Notes under the pieces: model-generated
Told to the model about the DNA's origin: nothing
Seen by the model: only the letters and a program-made list of their open reading frames with translations
Databases searched by the model: none
Shown here: in pieces, positions 5,855 through 8,336 of the stretch
Layout: the number at the start of each line of letters is the position of its first letter
How positions within the stretch are numbered: position 1 is the stretch's first letter
Program-made: the position numbers and the translations under genes
NCBI GenBank assembly: GCA_019309685.1
Contig: JAFDFT010000076.1
Span: 1-8,336 of the forward strand
Source: Deltaproteobacteria bacterium
Lineage (GTDB): Bacteria > Desulfobacterota > Desulfobacteria > Desulfobacterales > JAABPS01
Direction: 5' to 3'
DNA: 8,336 nt

Positions 5855-6610
5855 TTGAAACTACTAGAAATCAATAACTTTACTGTTTGGTACGAATCAC
5901 TTTTCGGCGATATCCGTGCGCTTGATAGATGCTCCCTATGGATAGAACAGGGTAATATTTCCTGCCTTCTCGGTATTAATGGCGCCGGTAAAACAACTCT
6001 TTTCAGAGCAATTTCCGGGGTAATCAGCGATTTTGACGGAAAAATCACAGTTGGGGAGATCCTTTTTAACAGTAAAAGCCTGTTAAAATCGAAGCCGTAC
6101 AGTATTGTTTCCATGGGTATCGGGCACGCCCCTCAGGGACGCCACATATTTTATACCCTTTCAGTAGAAGACAACCTGTACCTGGGTGCTTACCCCAACA
6201 GAAAAGAGATAGATTCCAAAAAGAAAATAGAAAAGGAAAAAGACTATGTATATGACCTTTTTCCTGTACTCAAAGAGCGGTGTCACCAAAAAGCGGGAAC
6301 TCTTAGCGGCGGAGAACAGCAGATGCTTTCCATTGGAAGAGCGCTGATGTCTTGCCCCAAACTACTGCTCCTGGACGAACCGTTTTTAGGGCTAGCGCCC
6401 GTTATTATTGAAGAGATATTAAAGTCGCTGAAGCATTTGAAAGAAAAAGGGCTAACTATTTTTTTGGCTGAACAAAACGCAAAAGCCGCTCTGTCTATTG
6501 CTGATTTTGGCTTTGTTATGGATGATGGGTATATTATCAGTCAGGGAGATGCCAGCCAATTATCAACCAGTAATGTAATTCAAGAGATTTATTTTGGAGA
6601 GAATAAATGA
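5855..6610 (+). CDS. livF: ABC transporter ATPase LivF
   Basis: This 251-residue cytoplasmic ATPase is LivG's partner. It has Walker A GINGAGKTT (40-48), Q-loop Gln94 (GHAPQGRHIF), a canonical LSGGEQQ signature at 150-156, and Walker B LLLLDEP with Asp174-Glu175 and GLAP after it. The switch position carries Gln, in LAEQNAKAAL, which is normal for LivF. An in-frame TAA at 5849-5851 lies two codons upstream, and the conserved N-terminus KLLEINNF follows immediately. TTG at 5855 is therefore effectively the only start. The nearest purine-rich site (GGAAG, 5832-5836) is 18 bases away, too far for efficient initiation. A 553-base gap containing the S23-type module separates it from livG, whereas all other junctions around it are overlaps. 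It ends in an ATGA overlap with the radical SAM gene. Intact LivF motifs suggest the transporter is still under selection. Confidence 0.92.
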   Translation: MKLLEINNFTVWYESLFGDIRALDRCSLWIEQGNISCLLGINGAGKTTLFRAISGVISDFDGKITVGEILFNSKSLLKSKPYSIVSMGIGHAPQGRHIFYTLSVEDNLYLGAYPNRKEIDSKKKIEKEKDYVYDLFPVLKERCHQKAGTLSGGEQQMLSIGRALMSCPKLLLLDEPFLGLAPVIIEEILKSLKHLKEKGLTIFLAEQNAKAALSIADFGFVMDDGYIISQGDASQLSTSNVIQEIYFGENK

Positions 6611-8085
6611 AGTTTTTGCTTGTTGATCCACCCCATAAAATTTGGGAATTCTTAAGGGCATGGATGCCGAGTCCCGCGTGCCTGCAGCTTGCCGCGTATC
6701 TTGAAAACAATTTTGATATGGAATTCATGGACTGCACTATCGCCGAGCATCCATGGCGTGATCTACAAGAAAAAGTCAAGCGCTTAAAACCCGATGTTGT
6801 GGGGCTTAGTACGGCCTGTACCTATTTTGTAGATGATACCCTAAATGCTGCAAAACTTGTCAAAGAACAAAGCCCTGAAAGTCTTGTTATTGTGGGCGGT
6901 GGGCATCCGTCATTGGTTCCTGAAAAAACATTACAATCCTGCAAAGAAATCGATTATGTCTGTGTGGGTGAAGGAGAAATTACACTTCATGAATTTCTTA
7001 CTGCAGTAGAGAATAAAAATGACATATCAAAGGTACTGGGTCTTGCCTTTCTTGATGATGAGGGTAACTTCGTCTACACTGGAGACAGGCCGATGATTGA
7101 AAACCTGGATATACTTCCCATGCCTGCCTATCATCTATATGATATGGAACACCCTTACGTAGGACTGCCATCAGAAGGAAAACGGGGTTTTCTTGTAAAC
7201 TTCTCAAGAGGCTGTTCCTTTACCTGCAAGTTCTGCTCTGAAGCTGTTTTTTGGAAAAATAAATGGCGAAGCCGGAGTCCTGAAAAAATCGGTGAAGAGT
7301 TCGAATTACTGAAAGAAAAATACAACAGGCACATCTTTTACGTTGGAGACAATATTTTTAACCTCACCCGTGAAAGAGGCAAGGGCTTTATAAAGGAGAT
7401 GCTGAAAAGAAAAACAGGGCAGAAGTTCTGGCTTCAATCACGGGCGGATCTTATCATCCGGGACGAAGATCTGATGGAGGGGTTTAAAGAGGCAGGTGTT
7501 TACCAGTTTATGGTTGGCATTGAGCACAGCAAGCAAAATATTCTTGATGATTTTAATAAAGGGACAACCATTGATATCAATACACGGGCCATGCAGATAC
7601 TTAAAAAGCACGGATTGATGATTATGGCGACCATCATGATGGGCCTTTGGGACGAAACAGAAAAAGATAGAACCAGAATGATGCGGTATTTAAGAAAATA
7701 CGTAGATCATCTGGGCTTAAACATTGTCACTCCTTATCCCGGCACCCAATTTTACGAAGAAATGGATCGCCTTGGCAGAATTAAAGTAAAAGATTTCTCA
7801 AAGTTCGACCAGATCCAGGCTGTCATGCCGACTGCGGAAGAACCGGATCTGGATAAGATAACGGACGAACATATTGCTCAGATGAGAAAATACTACTGGC
7901 AGACAAAGGAATTCTTTAAAGCCTTCTTCTCAACAAATAAAATCCTGCGTCATCATCATAAGCATTTTCTAAAAATCGGAATTACTGCTTTCAAGCATGA
8001 AGTTTTCGGCGCACCCATGTGGCAGCAGGAAACCTATCAAAAATTTGAAGACTATATAAAAGAGAGGGGATACTCCCTAAATTAA
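6607..8085 (+). CDS. B12-binding-domain radical SAM protein, substrate unknown
   Basis: This 492-residue soluble enzyme has an N-terminal cobalamin-binding-type Rossmann fold (about 1-140: FLLVDPP, DVVGLSTACTY, VIVGGGHPSLVPE, VCVGEGE). A linker with LDILPMPAYHLY follows, then a radical SAM core. The iron-sulfur motif is Cys203-x3-Cys207-x2-Cys210 in FSRGCSFTCKFCSE. Later strands include VGDNIFN, WLQSRADLI, MVGIEHSKQNILDDFNKG and TIMMGLWDETEKDR. The architecture is that of the BchE/HpnR-like group, whose members do methylations, cyclisations and rearrangements using S-adenosylmethionine, often with B12. The DxHxxG cobalamin-ligand motif is absent, as is common in this group, so B12 use is inferred. 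The C-terminus has a HHHKH cluster at 449-453. GGAGAG (6596-6601) precedes the ATG, which overlaps the livF stop by four bases, so the gene is co-translated with the transporter. A role in modifying an imported compound is plausible but unproven. Confidence 0.87.
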   Translation: MKFLLVDPPHKIWEFLRAWMPSPACLQLAAYLENNFDMEFMDCTIAEHPWRDLQEKVKRLKPDVVGLSTACTYFVDDTLNAAKLVKEQSPESLVIVGGGHPSLVPEKTLQSCKEIDYVCVGEGEITLHEFLTAVENKNDISKVLGLAFLDDEGNFVYTGDRPMIENLDILPMPAYHLYDMEHPYVGLPSEGKRGFLVNFSRGCSFTCKFCSEAVFWKNKWRSRSPEKIGEEFELLKEKYNRHIFYVGDNIFNLTRERGKGFIKEMLKRKTGQKFWLQSRADLIIRDEDLMEGFKEAGVYQFMVGIEHSKQNILDDFNKGTTIDINTRAMQILKKHGLMIMATIMMGLWDETEKDRTRMMRYLRKYVDHLGLNIVTPYPGTQFYEEMDRLGRIKVKDFSKFDQIQAVMPTAEEPDLDKITDEHIAQMRKYYWQTKEFFKAFFSTNKILRHHHKHFLKIGITAFKHEVFGAPMWQQETYQKFEDYIKERGYSLN

Positions 8086-8140
8086 AATATTTCCTGGGCA
8101 TCAAAAATAAGATAGTAGCGAAGCCTTGAACACACCCTGA

Positions 8141-8336
8141 TCACAGAGTTGAAGCTCTTCCCGCTAGCCGCCCATAGGGAATGCCCAGTTTTCTCATTCT
8201 TTTCCTCAGAGTTGAGGGATTAATGTCTAACATTTGGGCAGCGCCGCCTATGCCTTCAATTCGGCCATCCGCTTTTTCTAAGGTTTCGATAATGTGCCGG
8301 GTCACCACAGCATCAAGTGTAGACGGTTTATTATCT
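8141..8336 (-). CDS. C-terminal end of Fis-type helix-turn-helix regulator, probably sigma-54 activator (partial)
   Basis: The minus strand encodes the last 64 residues of a protein entering from the right edge. It contains TLDAVVTRHIIETLEKADG, then RIEGIGGAAQMLDINPSTLR and KRMRKLGIPYG, and stops at the TGA complementary to 8141-8143. This is the Fis-type DNA-binding helix-turn-helix (recognition helix in NPSTLRKRMRKLG) that ends NtrC-class, sigma-54-dependent activators. The R-x-E-G-x-GGAA form is typical of those proteins in proteobacteria. The ATPase and sensor domains lie outside the window. It converges with the liv/radical SAM operon, only 55 bases apart, so it could regulate that operon or an unrelated set. 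No clear sigma-54 promoter was found in this window. Confidence 0.8.
   Translation of the reverse strand, partial: DNKPSTLDAVVTRHIIETLEKADGRIEGIGGAAQMLDINPSTLRKRMRKLGIPYGRLAGRASTL

Noticed and set aside
6475..6483. Gln in place of the switch His in LivF (LAEQNAKAAL) as a defect
   Set aside because: LivF proteins normally have VEQNA here, including the enteric one, so it is family-typical. It matters only in combination with the LivG signature change.
8094..8188. 8-base inverted repeat (CTGGGCAT/ATGCCCAG) as a terminator for the convergent genes
   Set aside because: The 79-base loop and lack of a clean T-run make it unconvincing, and the right arm lies inside the regulator gene. No good terminator is visible in 8086-8140.

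Overview
The window reads as an anaerobic, mid-GC Gram-negative bacterium. A deltaproteobacterial sulfate reducer of the Desulfobacterales type is the best guess. The basis is the style of the two-gene RdgC-like pair, a sigma-54-type regulator tail, a B12/radical-SAM enzyme and a solitary S23-type four-helix-bundle gene. This assignment is inferred from family resemblance; no database was searched.

Layout, left to right. (1) Positions 1-81 (minus) look like the first 27 codons of a divergently transcribed gene of unknown function. (2) Positions 186-1339 hold two tightly linked plus-strand genes. Together they look like one RdgC (recombination-associated DNA-binding protein), split into an N-terminal and a C-terminal polypeptide. 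They end in a strong compound hairpin followed by a T-run. (3) A TTGACA-type promoter candidate then leads into a plus-strand operon from 1447 to 8085: a lipoprotein-type substrate-binding protein (livK-like), two permeases (livH, livM), ATPase livG, an S23/four-helix-bundle gene broken by a stop codon, ATPase livF, and a B12-binding-type radical SAM enzyme. (4) The convergent end of a Fis-type helix-turn-helix regulator (probably a sigma-54 activator) enters from the right edge on the minus strand.

The Liv genes form a complete five-part ABC importer of the branched-chain amino acid/amide (HAAT) type. The binding protein captures a ligand outside the membrane, LivH and LivM form the channel, and LivG and LivF hydrolyse ATP. 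The importer is unusual in three ways. LivG has lost the conserved glycine of its ABC signature. A small, apparently broken S23-type module flanked by short repeats sits between livG and livF. livF is left with a TTG start and no well-placed ribosome binding site. The radical SAM gene overlaps livF by four bases, so it belongs to the same transcription unit and may act on the imported compound or a derivative. Ligand and reaction cannot be read from the sequence.
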